Of a DNA stretch of 64,000 bases, positions 9,347 through 18,123 are shown one piece after another. Source of the DNA: UBA7960 sp964624065 (GTDB lineage: Bacteria; Bacteroidota; Bacteroidia; Bacteroidales; UBA7960); assembly GCA_964624065.1 (NCBI GenBank), contig CAZUWF010000005.1, forward strand, positions 22,052 to 86,051. Reading direction: 5' to 3'. The translations under genes were made by a program, and so were the position numbers. Within the stretch, counting starts at the first letter, position 1; each line of letters opens with the position of its first letter. The notes below the pieces were generated by a model, which saw nothing but the letters and a program-made list of their open reading frames with translations, did no database searches and was not told the DNA's origin.

Positions 9347-10549
9347 TTACCTTTCAATATACATAACCGCCGAATCTTCAATGTATTTCGCCGGGTTGAA
9401 AGAGGCACTGAAGGTGTCTCTTACGGCCTTCAACAAGCTGCCCAGGCCAGAAACCTTTGAGGTAAATTCGGTTGGAAAATTTGCGCTGTTGGAGAAAACC
9501 AAAATAAGGCTCTCGTACCTATTTATGTTTGAAAGCATTCGGGTGGTCAGGTGCCCGAATCGCAGGCGCAAAGATTGAACCTTTTGCATGAATGTCTCTA
9601 CCTGCCCCAACCACTTTCCCTTGGTGGCCTGATCCGAATCCAAACTGTTAAGATTGCTCGAAATGATCTTTCGGCACTCGTTCATAAAATTCTCCCTTTG
9701 AATGTTTAAGGTTGCGGTTAAATACCTTGCCCTGTAATCTTCCATTCTTACCCCGTAATATTTCATCTGTTCTTCGAGCAATTTGGTGTTCTCGGCTTGA
9801 AGTTGCTCAAGTTCCTGGTTTATAAGCTTCCACTCGTGGTCAATAATGGATTTTTGATTTTCGAATTGACTTAAAACTGTTAGTAGGCGAAGCATTGCGG
9901 GGGTTTGGTTTGCCAAAGGCTTATTTTTGCTTCCAAAGGTTGGAAAAATAGAGGTAACCCCAGAAAGAACAGTTTGAACAAACGAGCCAAACAAAGGAAT
10001 GCTATTGGCTGGATTGCTGATGAGCGCCAACGAATTACTTAGAAGGTCGTTCATCGGGTTGCCTCCTTTCTGGGAGCTATTCCATTTTTCAAACTCGGTT
10101 TTCCAAGTGACAAAACTACTGTATTGAGGCAAATTGCCAAGGTTGCCAAGTTGGTTGAAGAAGGCTTGTGACTTGATAAACAAATCGGCGGGTTGTATGT
10201 CTCTCTGGATGCTCAGCAACTCTGTAAAGGCCAATTGGCCATTTAGGTTTATCCTGGCTGTTGGAGCCTCTTCAAGTATTCTGATTCGGGTGTCGAGGGC
10301 GAGCTGTAATTGCTCCAGGTTTGCAATCCTTTCTTTATCTTGGGTTTTCCTGCTATCCGATGCTGCAAGGATTTCGGTTAGGCGCCTTACTTCGTCCTCG
10401 TTGTTTCGGAGCAGTTCTCTCAGCTCCTTTATTTGGGCATCTCGCTCGTTTTTTATTTGGTCAGAAACCGATTTCTGGGTATCGGTCTGGGCGTAACCCG
10501 ACAGGCAAAATACTGTAGCAAAAAGGCCAATTAGGACTCTTGGTTTCAT
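9347..10549 (-). CDS. Secreted coiled-coil protein of unknown function
   Basis: Not recognised. From ATG 10549 it has 400 residues: a signal peptide ending near GYAQ (about residue 21), then a long charged coiled coil (about 22-95) rich in E, R, K and L heptads. A mixed middle follows, with a hydrophobic glycine-rich stretch (NSIPLFGSFVQTVLSGV, about 190-206), and a second coiled coil near 245-275. An in-frame ATG at 10558 is an alternative start. The last residues have no type IX sorting domain. It converges on batE with a 72-nt gap. The periplasmic location is inferred from the signal peptide alone. Confidence 0.7.
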   Translation of the reverse strand: MKPRVLIGLFATVFCLSGYAQTDTQKSVSDQIKNERDAQIKELRELLRNNEDEVRRLTEILAASDSRKTQDKERIANLEQLQLALDTRIRILEEAPTARINLNGQLAFTELLSIQRDIQPADLFIKSQAFFNQLGNLGNLPQYSSFVTWKTEFEKWNSSQKGGNPMNDLLSNSLALISNPANSIPLFGSFVQTVLSGVTSIFPTFGSKNKPLANQTPAMLRLLTVLSQFENQKSIIDHEWKLINQELEQLQAENTKLLEEQMKYYGVRMEDYRARYLTATLNIQRENFMNECRKIISSNLNSLDSDQATKGKWLGQVETFMQKVQSLRLRFGHLTTRMLSNINRYESLILVFSNSANFPTEFTSKVSGLGSLLKAVRDTFSASFNPAKYIEDSAVMYIER

Positions 10550-10558
10550 AATTTCCAT

Positions 10559-10952
10559 TTTTAGTTCTAAAATATTAACGAAGCTACCTATCCATAATTG
10601 TGCCAAAGTATTTAGGTAACCCGGTTTTGAGGGCTTTCATATCAATTTATCAAACTGTCGGAGTAAGGGCCGGTGATCAGCAGGGAGTGGCAGTCGGAAC
10701 TTAAGTGATAAAGGAAATTTACATATTGCCGGTGGGTTACAAAATTACCATGGCACGAAACTTGGATTTTGCATCACCTTTGCTTCTTGATGTCTCACCT
10801 AATACCAGCTTGTTTACAGCTCGAGGTATTGGTTTTTCGTCCAATTCCAGCCCATACATTGCCATTTTCATCCAAGCACCAAAAGGCCGTTAGCTTCTTG
10901 CCACAGGCCAAAAAATTGTAGTTTTTGCACTCAGGGGTTTTGCCTCTGCTGG
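10559..10952. other. Intergenic region without a supported gene
   Basis: Almost 400 nt separate two minus-strand genes. A 62-codon plus-strand frame (10705-10893) starts with GTG and lacks protein character. I see no RNA gene, repeat or clear promoter here. Confidence 0.5.
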
Positions 10953-11252
10953 TTAGTCTTCATTGTAGGTCTTGCGCTCGGGGGCTTCGGGCTGTAGTTC
11001 CACAATCTTGGACATGGCCTCGTTGAAAGCCTCGAGGAATTTTTCGAAATCCTCGCGGTACAAGAATATCTTGTGCTTCTCATAGCTGAAGTTACCCGTT
11101 TGCTGATCGAACCGCTTCTTGCTCTCGGTAATTGTAATGTAAAGCTCCTCGCTTCGGGTCGATTTCACATCAAAGAAATATGTCCTTTTTCCTGCCTTTA
11201 CAACCTTGGAAAAAAGCTCGTCTCTTGAATTCTGTCCTTCAAATTTTTCCAT
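10953..11252 (-). CDS. PUR-alpha-like nucleic-acid-binding protein (DUF3276)
   Basis: A 99-residue protein of the PUR-alpha/beta/gamma-like family widespread in Bacteroidota and spirochaetes. It shows one PUR repeat: a basic beta-sheet half (KAGKRTYFFDVKSTRSEELYITITES, about residues 20-45), then a second strand-helix half ending EKFLEAFNEAM (about 69-79). The Borrelia relative is an RNA- and DNA-binding regulator. Whether this copy regulates expression is unknown. It stands alone, divergent from nusB across a 472-nt gap. The upstream AAGAAGAAAAG run is purine-rich but not a true Shine-Dalgarno. Confidence 0.85.
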   Translation of the reverse strand: MEKFEGQNSRDELFSKVVKAGKRTYFFDVKSTRSEELYITITESKKRFDQQTGNFSYEKHKIFLYREDFEKFLEAFNEAMSKIVELQPEAPERKTYNED

Positions 11253-11472
11253 CTTTTCTTCTTTTTAAAAGGAAAACAATCTTTTTTTTTTGTAGTTGGT
11301 TATTAGTATAAGTAGGTTTTATTCGGCAATTGGCCCTACTTTCGAAATTGTAATCATTTGACTAGCAAAAGTAATTCAAAACACCGGTTTAGATGTTACC
11401 TTGGTGATTGCCCTCTAGGTTTCGTAAATTGTTTTCCCGTTAAAAATCGGTATCACAAAGATCCTCAAGGTT

Positions 11473-11589
11473 AAACACCAAGTTTAATACCGAAAAAAAC
11501 TTCTTTATTCAATTTCCTTTCGTTTTTGTGACTTTTTGCAAGGTGGCACATGTTTAATACTTAAAGATAACACACAAAACTTGGTGTTT
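11473..11589. repeat. 13-nt perfect inverted repeat, 91-nt spacer
   Basis: AAACACCAAGTTT at 11473-11485 is exactly complementary in reverse to AAACTTGGTGTTT at 11577-11589. Both arms lie upstream of the nusB -7 element, so they could be paired operator sites or stem arms of an RNA read from either side. No coding or known RNA motif is seen. Confidence 0.6.
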
Positions 11590-11650
11590 TAATTCAGGGC
11601 AAATTTAGCATAACTTTTTTACAAATGCCCTATGGCATCGAAAATTCCAT

Positions 11651-11659
11651 TACTTTTGC
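11651..11659 (+). promoter_or_regulatory. -7 promoter element for nusB
   Basis: TACTTTTGC matches TAnnTTTG. The predicted start near 11663 leaves a leader of about 60 nt before ATG 11725. A good -33 partner is not visible. Confidence 0.45.
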
Positions 11660-11724
11660 AGAGTTTTTTCGGTTCCGCCAAAAAAATAGGGCTTGCGGGT
11701 CCTTTACTTTTTCAGCACAGTGAT

Positions 11725-12666
11725 ATGATAAACAGGAGGCACCTGCGGGTGAAGGTTTTGCAAAGTTTGTACGCTTATTATCAATCGGGCAACAATAGCC
11801 TGGCCGATGGCGAGCGCGAACTTATGATTGGGATCGAAAAGATTTACGATATGTACCTTTACCAGTTGTCGTTGCTGGCCGAATTGCGCCACCAGGAGCT
11901 GCTGGTACAAGACGATAACAAAGCCAAGTTCCTGCCTACCAGCGAAGACCTAAACCCACCTATCCACATAGTTGAAAACCGCTACTTAAAGCTAGTGGCC
12001 GAAAGCAAGGAGCTACAAATTCAGTGTAAGAATCGCAAGATTAACTGGGCCAACAACCAGGAACTCGTACGCAAGCTGCTTGCCCAAATCAAGGGGAGGC
12101 AATACTACAAAGCTTACGTGGCAGATCCTGCTGCCTCCTGCGAGCGCGATTTAGATTTCTTGGCAAGGGTAATAATGAAGGACGTTGTCAATTTTGAACT
12201 GCTGCACTCGTTTTACGAAGATGCTTCCATATACTGGATTGATGACTGGGAACTAGTTAACCTGATGCTCTTGAAGTCCATAAAATCAATTGATATTGAG
12301 GACCACAAGGGGCTTGCGCTGCTAAGTATTTTCAAGGATGCGGACGATAAGGTTTTTGCAATAGACCTTTTTCGCAAGACCATATTGAACGGTTCTAGGT
12401 TCGATACATTGATTGCCGAGAAGGCCAGGAATTGGGAAATGGACCGAATAGCTGTTATGGACTTGATCATCATTAAAATGGGTCTAATCGAGATAACAAG
12501 CTTTGCAAACATTCCTCTTCGCGCTAGTCTCAACGAATACATTGAATTGGCCAAAATGTACAGTTCGCCCAAGAGTCGAGTGTTTGTAAACGGAATACTT
12601 GACAAGCTGGCAGTTGAACTTTCTGATGACTCGGTGGTTAAGTGGAAGGTAAGTAGTGATAAGTAA
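11725..12666 (+). CDS. nusB: Transcription antitermination factor NusB
   Basis: A 313-residue protein of the long Bacteroidota NusB type. It begins MINRRHLRVKVLQSLYAYYQ, the usual start. An upstream in-frame ATG at 11632 overlaps the promoter and is rejected. The classical NusB helical fold fills the C-terminal part (about residues 170-305), with the typical FVNGILDKLA near the end. The N-terminal part is an extension shared by Bacteroidota. NusB with NusE/S10 binds boxA RNA to promote rRNA antitermination. It is followed by DUF1573, yajC, ybbR-like and coaE, a conserved order. Confidence 0.9.
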   Translation: MINRRHLRVKVLQSLYAYYQSGNNSLADGERELMIGIEKIYDMYLYQLSLLAELRHQELLVQDDNKAKFLPTSEDLNPPIHIVENRYLKLVAESKELQIQCKNRKINWANNQELVRKLLAQIKGRQYYKAYVADPAASCERDLDFLARVIMKDVVNFELLHSFYEDASIYWIDDWELVNLMLLKSIKSIDIEDHKGLALLSIFKDADDKVFAIDLFRKTILNGSRFDTLIAEKARNWEMDRIAVMDLIIIKMGLIEITSFANIPLRASLNEYIELAKMYSSPKSRVFVNGILDKLAVELSDDSVVKWKVSSDK

Positions 12667-12842
12667 TTGGTGCCCGGTGATTTATCGGCACAAAACCATA
12701 AGCGGTAAGCGGTAGGAAGAATGGTGGGCCTGAGTGAAAGGCATATGGCATTTTTGGGTAATCAGTTAATTCTGAGTAAATCTGTGAGAATCTTTTGCGT
12801 TTTTTTTTCGTTAACCAAGTAAAAGTCAGCAGTTGCTATAAA

Positions 12843-13274
12843 ATGAAGTTCTTTTTCCTATTTATAACAATCGGTTTAGTTTTTTTTGGCTCCTGTAGTG
12901 GCAGAGGTAATGAAAAGTATGTGGGTGATGGTTTGAATGGTGATTTTCGCGAAATTGCCGATGGTGTTCCCACTCCTGTCTTTGAGCGCACACATTTTGA
13001 TTTTGGCAATTTGATTTCGGGGGAGAAGGTAACATTCAGTTTCAGGTTTGAGAATAAGGGCTCTGCCCCCCTAATTGTTTCAAATGTAACCAGTGGGTGT
13101 GGATGCACGGTTGCCGACTACCCGAAAGATCCGGTTTTACCCGGGAAATCAGGCCGTGTAAAGGTCAACTTCAACAGTACCGGTCGTAGCGGAAGGCAGG
13201 TTCAATCGGTTCAGGTTTTTACCAATGCCGATCCTCCACAGTACCAACTAACAGTAACTGCCGAAGTAAGATAA
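12843..13274 (+). CDS. DUF1573 lipoprotein
   Basis: A 143-residue protein with a lipoprotein signal ending FGSC (Cys18). One DUF1573 domain (about residues 45-143) follows, an Ig-like beta fold of the ASH/MSP type. It has the motif typical of the family: TSGCGCTVADYPKDPVLPG. The ATG at 12843 is chosen because the lipoprotein signal begins there. A TTG 48 nt upstream would bury it. The function of DUF1573 is not known. It lies between nusB and yajC, 30 nt before yajC. Confidence 0.85.
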   Translation: MKFFFLFITIGLVFFGSCSGRGNEKYVGDGLNGDFREIADGVPTPVFERTHFDFGNLISGEKVTFSFRFENKGSAPLIVSNVTSGCGCTVADYPKDPVLPGKSGRVKVNFNSTGRSGRQVQSVQVFTNADPPQYQLTVTAEVR

Positions 13275-13304
13275 TTTTTTTTTAATAACTTTAATTTTTT
13301 TGCC

Positions 13305-13643
13305 ATGAACTTTTTTAATAGTATTTTGCTAATGGCTCCTCCTCAAGGTGAGGGCGCACAGGGTGGTGGTTTGGGAGCTTTCCTACCTCTTATCCTAATT
13401 ATCGGGGTTTTCTATTTCTTCTTCATCCGCCCGCAAATGCGGAAGCAGAAGGAGGCTAAATTATTTCGCGAAAACCTTAAGAAGGGCGACAAGATTATTA
13501 CCATAGGCGGAATTCACGGAAAAATCGTTGAGGTTGGCGATACAACCTTCATAATTGAGGTTGAGGGTCAAAATAGGCTCAAGATCGAGAAGAACGCCGT
13601 GGCCCAAAACGCGGTTTCTGAAACTCTGACCGACGGTAGGTAA
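13305..13643 (+). CDS. yajC: Preprotein translocase subunit YajC
   Basis: A 112-residue YajC, accessory to the SecDF-YajC complex of the inner membrane. One membrane helix (about 24-41) is followed by the RPQMRKQKE basic stretch and a small cytoplasmic beta domain with GDKIITIGGIHGKI. Length is typical. It follows the DUF1573 gene and precedes the ybbR-like gene, matching the conserved Bacteroidota order. Confidence 0.95.
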   Translation: MNFFNSILLMAPPQGEGAQGGGLGAFLPLILIIGVFYFFFIRPQMRKQKEAKLFRENLKKGDKIITIGGIHGKIVEVGDTTFIIEVEGQNRLKIEKNAVAQNAVSETLTDGR

Positions 13644-13680
13644 ATACTTTTGTTTGGTGGGTTTTTGAAATATTCAGGTA

Positions 13681-14700
13681 ATGTTAAGAAAGCCTTCAAA
13701 ATTATTCAATGGGTTTTTCAAAACCTCATCCAGCCCTCAATCCAGAAAAAATTTGAGGGCTTTCGCAGTGTGCCTTTTTATTAGCCTGATTGCATGGGCA
13801 GGTATTAAACTTTCAGAGAACTACGAGGTTGAATACAATCTTCCCATCTCCTTTTTCAATTCAAGCGAAACCGAAATGGTTTCTTCGCAGAGCCATTGGG
13901 TTTTAAGCTACAAATTGCAAGCCAGTGGGATTTTGAACATTCTCCACAAGCTTAATCGCAAGGTTGACACCCTTTTTGTTGATATCGAAAAACTTCCAAG
14001 AATTACAAGGAGCAATAGTACCTGGGCTTTTGCTACCAAGGATGATTTAAGGAATGAAATTTCCAGGCTCTTCGCATCAGGCTACAAGGTTGCCGGTGTG
14101 ATACCCGATACCGTTTTCGCCCTTGTAGGTAAGGCCTACGAAAAGATGGTGCCCGTGCGGGTTGTCACTAAACTCTCGTTTGCCAAGGGATTTGGAGCCT
14201 TTGGAAGTTTTGTTTGTACACCAGACAGTGTATTGGTTAAGGGTCCCAGGAGTATTGTTGACACTCTTTCGGCCATTGAAACTATGGTTGTCAGGCTATC
14301 TGATCTATCAACTCCAACAATCCACACCACGGCCCTTCACAGCCCTGTCAACCTTGGATTACTACAGGTTTCCCCTTCGAGGGTTGAGGTTTCCATTGGG
14401 GTTGAAGAGGTTAAAGAAATCACTTTCGAGTTGCCGGTGGAGGTAAGGTATTCCGACACACCCATAGGCAAACAGCTTAAAATAAAGATTGTTCCCGAAA
14501 AGGTAAAGGTCATTTGCCTGGTTCCTCTGCGTACCTTTTTGGCGTTTGACCAATCTTTTATTAATGCTTATGTTGTGGTTTGGGGTAGCAAGGAGGCTTC
14601 GGGTAATCTGGAGGTAGTGGTGGAGTCATCGTTTCAGGATGTAAAGATACTAGGGGTGGTGCCTTCGATTGTAGAATCGGTGGTGTTAAATAATTTTTAG
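13681..14700 (+). CDS. YbbR-like domain protein (CdaR family)
   Basis: A 339-residue protein with one N-terminal membrane helix (about residues 28-44) and an extracytoplasmic region of YbbR-like repeats, with recognisable spans near 60-130 and 150-240. In Firmicutes YbbR/CdaR regulates diadenylate cyclase. In Bacteroidota the gene instead lies by yajC and coaE and its role is not shown. The stop at 14698-14700 is one nucleotide from the coaE start, which implies translational coupling. Confidence 0.85.
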   Translation: MLRKPSKLFNGFFKTSSSPQSRKNLRAFAVCLFISLIAWAGIKLSENYEVEYNLPISFFNSSETEMVSSQSHWVLSYKLQASGILNILHKLNRKVDTLFVDIEKLPRITRSNSTWAFATKDDLRNEISRLFASGYKVAGVIPDTVFALVGKAYEKMVPVRVVTKLSFAKGFGAFGSFVCTPDSVLVKGPRSIVDTLSAIETMVVRLSDLSTPTIHTTALHSPVNLGLLQVSPSRVEVSIGVEEVKEITFELPVEVRYSDTPIGKQLKIKIVPEKVKVICLVPLRTFLAFDQSFINAYVVVWGSKEASGNLEVVVESSFQDVKILGVVPSIVESVVLNNF

Positions 14701-14701
14701 T

Positions 14702-15292
14702 ATGATTAAGGTTGGCCTAACCGGAAATATAGGTAGCGGAAAAACAACTGTTTGCAAGGTTTTCGAGACAATCGGCATACCTGTTTTCAATGCTGATCTG
14801 GTAGCACGTGCCATCCTTGAAGAGCCAGCAGTTGCCGGCATCATTGGCAATCAGTTTGGAAATTCGGTTCTTACTTCCGCTGGCAAGGTTAGTAGGGCGG
14901 ATCTCGCGCGCTTGGTCTTCAATGACAAGGAGTTGCTAAAACGGTTAAACCAAATCATTCATCCGTTGGTTGGTGAAAATTTTGACCGCTGGGCATCGGA
15001 TCATAATAATTTTCCATACATTATTCACGAGGCAGCTATTTTGGTCGAATCCGGGATTTACAAGAATTTCGACAAATTGATAGTAGTTTCGGCTCCCCTG
15101 TGGTTGCGTATTAAACGTGTTATGGACCGTGACAATGTTTCGAAGAGTGAGGTTATGGCACGATGCTCAAATCAGCTACCCCAGGACCTTTTAGAAGAAA
15201 AGGCCGATTTCATTATCGTAAACGATGGGGATGTGGCGGTTTTACCTCAAGTTCTTGAAATAAATGATCTGTTGATAAATTGCTCAAAATAG
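14702..15292 (+). CDS. coaE: Dephospho-CoA kinase
   Basis: A 196-residue enzyme catalysing the last step of coenzyme A synthesis, ATP-dependent phosphorylation of the dephospho-CoA ribose 3'-OH. The P-loop GNIGSGKT is at residues 8-15. The conserved FNADLVAR region (about 29-37), the HP motif (IHPLVGENF) and the lid with MDRDN are present. Length is normal. It starts 1 nt after the ybbR-like gene and belongs to the same operon. Confidence 0.95.
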   Translation: MIKVGLTGNIGSGKTTVCKVFETIGIPVFNADLVARAILEEPAVAGIIGNQFGNSVLTSAGKVSRADLARLVFNDKELLKRLNQIIHPLVGENFDRWASDHNNFPYIIHEAAILVESGIYKNFDKLIVVSAPLWLRIKRVMDRDNVSKSEVMARCSNQLPQDLLEEKADFIIVNDGDVAVLPQVLEINDLLINCSK

Positions 15293-15351
15293 CCTTTTGT
15301 GTGTTATAATATAACCCCTCCATTGTCGTTTACTCCTATAAAGGGCTGAGT

Positions 15352-16434
15352 ATGCAAAGGAAAATTACTTCAAGAGTTACCATTTCGGTTCTGTTCATAC
15401 TCCTAATATTTGTAGTCAACGCCCAACAAGGCGGAAGGGTTTTCGAGTTTTTGAATCTTCCGGCTACTGCAAGGGTTGCCGCAATAGGTGGTTACGCTGC
15501 CCCATCTCTTGACGATGATATGGGTACGGCATTGTTCTATCCTTCCTTGCTCCGTCCCAGCTTGGGTTCGCACTTATCGCTAAATTTCGTCAAATACCAC
15601 GCTGGTGTGAACTACGGTACCGTTGCATTTTCGCGAAGCCATGATAAGTATGGCACCTTCAGTGCTGCCGTAAACTATATCAATTACGGAAATTTCATCG
15701 AAGCTGACGAAACGGGATTGATTAATGGGGAGTTTACAGGTGGCGAAATGTGCCTGATGGTTGGCTGGGGAAAGCAATTGAACCAGCGATTTTCGCTGGG
15801 AACCAATGTCAAGTTCATCAACTCAGCCATTTACGAGTATTCTTCCACAGGAATAGCTGCCGACGTGAGCCTTTCATACCTAGATCCCGAAACCGAGTTT
15901 GCTGCCGGGCTGGTTGCTCGAAACATAGGGAGGCAGCTTACAAATTTCAGGGAAGGAGCACGAGAGCCATTGCCTTTCGATTTGGTTTTTGGGGTATCCA
16001 AGAAGCTCCTACGGGCCCCCTTTAGATTTTCCTTGGTGCTCCACAACCTGCAAAAATTTGACCTCACCTACGAAACTCCTATAGAACAGGAGCTTCAATT
16101 CGGCCAGCAGCCAAGCAGCACGCAAAAGATAAGCGATTTTTCCGACAAGGTTTTTAGACATGCAGTGTTTGGTGTCGATTTCGTCCCCTCCACCAGCTTT
16201 GCTCTTCGCCTTGGATACAATTACCGCCGCAGCAAAGAAATGGGCGATGGAGGACACTTGTCAACCGTTGGATTTTCTTTTGGGTTCGGATTAAAGGTCT
16301 ATAGATTTTACCTCAACTATGGTTATGCCAACTATCACAGGGCAGGAGCCACAAACCATATTTCAATAAGTACCAGCCTTAAAAGTATTTTTTCTCCGCC
16401 CACCGCTGCTCCAACCATTATTGATGAAAATTGA
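15352..16434 (+). CDS. porQ: Type IX secretion system protein PorQ
   Basis: A 360-residue outer-membrane protein with signal peptide ending at VNAQ (about residue 24). The N-terminal FLNLPATARVAAIGGYA is typical of PorQ and the wider PorV/PorQ family, and the rest is a beta barrel of the FadL/OmpA-like type. PorQ joins PorU, PorV and PorZ in the attachment complex that processes and anchors type IX cargo at the cell surface. Its last 11 nt overlap the start of ispH, a pairing seen in other Bacteroidota. A cargo protein with a matching sorting domain lies at 20565-22007. Confidence 0.9.
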   Translation: MQRKITSRVTISVLFILLIFVVNAQQGGRVFEFLNLPATARVAAIGGYAAPSLDDDMGTALFYPSLLRPSLGSHLSLNFVKYHAGVNYGTVAFSRSHDKYGTFSAAVNYINYGNFIEADETGLINGEFTGGEMCLMVGWGKQLNQRFSLGTNVKFINSAIYEYSSTGIAADVSLSYLDPETEFAAGLVARNIGRQLTNFREGAREPLPFDLVFGVSKKLLRAPFRFSLVLHNLQKFDLTYETPIEQELQFGQQPSSTQKISDFSDKVFRHAVFGVDFVPSTSFALRLGYNYRRSKEMGDGGHLSTVGFSFGFGLKVYRFYLNYGYANYHRAGATNHISISTSLKSIFSPPTAAPTIIDEN

Positions 16435-17314
16435 AGTACAACACGGCAGCGGATTCTGCTTTGGTGTAACTCGCGCGGTGGAGGCAATAGAGGAGAATCT
16501 GCAAATATCAGGAACCCTCAAGTGCCTAGGCCAGGTGGTGCACAACCCTGTCGAAATTAGTAGGCTGTTGGAGAAGGGGATGGAACTTGTGGACCATTCT
16601 GCAATGGAAGAAATGGATGGCGGTACTGTTTTAGTTAGGGCTCATGGCGAGCCACCCGAGACTTTCAAAAAGGCTGCAGAGAGGGGAATTAAAATTATAG
16701 ATGCCACTTGCCCGGTGGTTAAGAAGTTGCAATCAAGAATAAGGAAGGTTCACGAAAATCAATCAGAAAAGCAGATCATTATTTTTGGCAATCCCGGACA
16801 TCCCGAGTTAGTTGGCCTCGCCGGACAAACAAATTACGAAGCATTCATTATTGACCACAAGTACAATGGTATGGAGAAGATTGATTATTCAAAGCCAATG
16901 GTACTTTTCAGCCAAACCACACAAGATTTGGAAGGGTTCAACCAACTCGTGTCAATAATTGAAAACAAGTTGGCCGAAAAGGGCAACAAACAAGAAGAGA
17001 TGTTTGTTTACCACGATACCATTTGCAGGCAGGTGTCGCATCGGGGTCCTGGTTTAAGGGAATTTGCTCGAAAACACGATGTGATGATTTTTGTTGGTGG
17101 CAAGAACAGCTCTAACGGCAAGTACCTGTTCGGACTTTGTATCGCTGAGAATCCCTTCTCATACTTTATTGAAACCCCGCAAGAACTACAAAAATCTTGG
17201 TTCGAAAATGCCAAAAGTGTTGGTGTGGGTGGGGCAACTTCTACTCCCCTGTGGCAACTCCGTGATGTGGCAGAAAAAGTTGAAAAATTATTGGATGAAA
17301 AAGAAACAATTTAA
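16424..17314 (+). CDS. ispH: 4-hydroxy-3-methylbut-2-enyl diphosphate reductase IspH
   Basis: A 296-residue iron-sulfur enzyme of the MEP isoprenoid pathway, which converts HMBPP to IPP and DMAPP. The three cluster-binding cysteines are at about residues 12 (GFCFGVTRAVE), 96 (DATCPVV) and 201 (HDTICRQVSHR). The late motif reads GGATSTP, as in the Bacteroidota branch. ATG 16424 is chosen over a TTG one codon upstream. It overlaps porQ by 11 nt and ends convergent with the methyltransferase gene, overlapping it by 4 nt. Confidence 0.95.
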   Translation: MKIEVQHGSGFCFGVTRAVEAIEENLQISGTLKCLGQVVHNPVEISRLLEKGMELVDHSAMEEMDGGTVLVRAHGEPPETFKKAAERGIKIIDATCPVVKKLQSRIRKVHENQSEKQIIIFGNPGHPELVGLAGQTNYEAFIIDHKYNGMEKIDYSKPMVLFSQTTQDLEGFNQLVSIIENKLAEKGNKQEEMFVYHDTICRQVSHRGPGLREFARKHDVMIFVGGKNSSNGKYLFGLCIAENPFSYFIETPQELQKSWFENAKSVGVGGATSTPLWQLRDVAEKVEKLLDEKETI

Positions 17315-17955
17315 TCAAAATCAACCTTCTCAATCACCATCAGACCATCTCTAAAGGGCAGGATAAACTTCCTTATTCCCTTTCTATTTTTCACGTGTTC
17401 ATTGAATCTTACAATCCCTAAAGTATCGGCATCGTCGGGCAGAGGATCCATTACCACCTTTCCATCCCACAGTACATTGTCAGCCAGGATTATTCCGCCG
17501 GGCTCTACTTTCGGAAGAACCATTTCAAGATAGTTGATGTAGTTTTGCTTGTCGGCATCTATGAAAACCAGATCGAACCTATCATTTATGGTTGGAATTA
17601 CTTCAAGTGCATTACCAACGTGTGGTATGATTTTTTTTTCTAGGCCGGCTTCAACCACGAACGACCTGGTGAAGTCTTCAAGTTCGGGGTTTATGTCAAT
17701 GGTATGGAGAACTCCATCGTTGGTAAGTCCTTGGGCAAGCGAAATGGCCGAATAGCCTGTGTAAGTTCCAATTTCAAGTATCCTGCGGGGCCTTTTAAGC
17801 CTACTGATAAACTCAAGTAGTTTTCCTTGCAAATGACCCGACAGCATCCTTGGTCGCAAAATCTTGGCGTTGGTTTCGCGGTTTAGCCTTTGCAAAACGG
17901 GCAATTCGGGGTCACTAATTAACTTTGAGTATTCTTCTAGCCTTTGTGAAAACAT
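17311..17955 (-). CDS. Class I SAM-dependent O-methyltransferase
   Basis: A 214-residue methyltransferase of the catechol/caffeoyl-CoA O-methyltransferase type (COG4122). The SAM-binding motif ILEIGTYTGYSAISLA is near residues 60-75, the acidic loop motif HTIDINPE follows, and FIDADKQNY with the metal-binding Asp is about 131-139. LADNVLWDGKV follows, as is usual. No membrane segment or signal is seen. The substrate cannot be read from sequence. It is the last gene of a minus-strand group and its stop overlaps that of ispH. Confidence 0.88.
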   Translation of the reverse strand: MFSQRLEEYSKLISDPELPVLQRLNRETNAKILRPRMLSGHLQGKLLEFISRLKRPRRILEIGTYTGYSAISLAQGLTNDGVLHTIDINPELEDFTRSFVVEAGLEKKIIPHVGNALEVIPTINDRFDLVFIDADKQNYINYLEMVLPKVEPGGIILADNVLWDGKVVMDPLPDDADTLGIVRFNEHVKNRKGIRKFILPFRDGLMVIEKVDFD

Positions 17956-18123
17956 CCTTTTGGGGTAGTGTTTGGGTTATTTGGTAAATTGTTTTTTAGG
18001 TTGATATGATTATTTATTGTTGGCTATTGGCTATGGGCTTTGAATTGTCAGTTAATAGCTGTCATTTGTTCACTTTTACCAGTTATTCGTTCCCGCAGAA
18101 CTGCCCTGTAACGCCCTAAATTC

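Larger units (their letters stand above)
11253..11724. other. Divergent intergenic region with long inverted repeat
   Basis: This gap separates the PUR-alpha-like gene (minus) from nusB (plus). It holds a 13-nt inverted repeat (11473-11485 and 11577-11589), two copies of GTTTAATAC (11482-11490 and 11552-11560) and the nusB promoter. No open frame is supported. Confidence 0.55.

Noticed and set aside
10705..10893. 62-codon GTG-started frame in the gap before the PUR-alpha-like gene
   Set aside because: No promoter or family character, and the length is within chance.
11731..11745. GGAGG-like run near the start of nusB
   Set aside because: It lies inside the coding sequence just after the ATG, so it is not a ribosome binding site for nusB.
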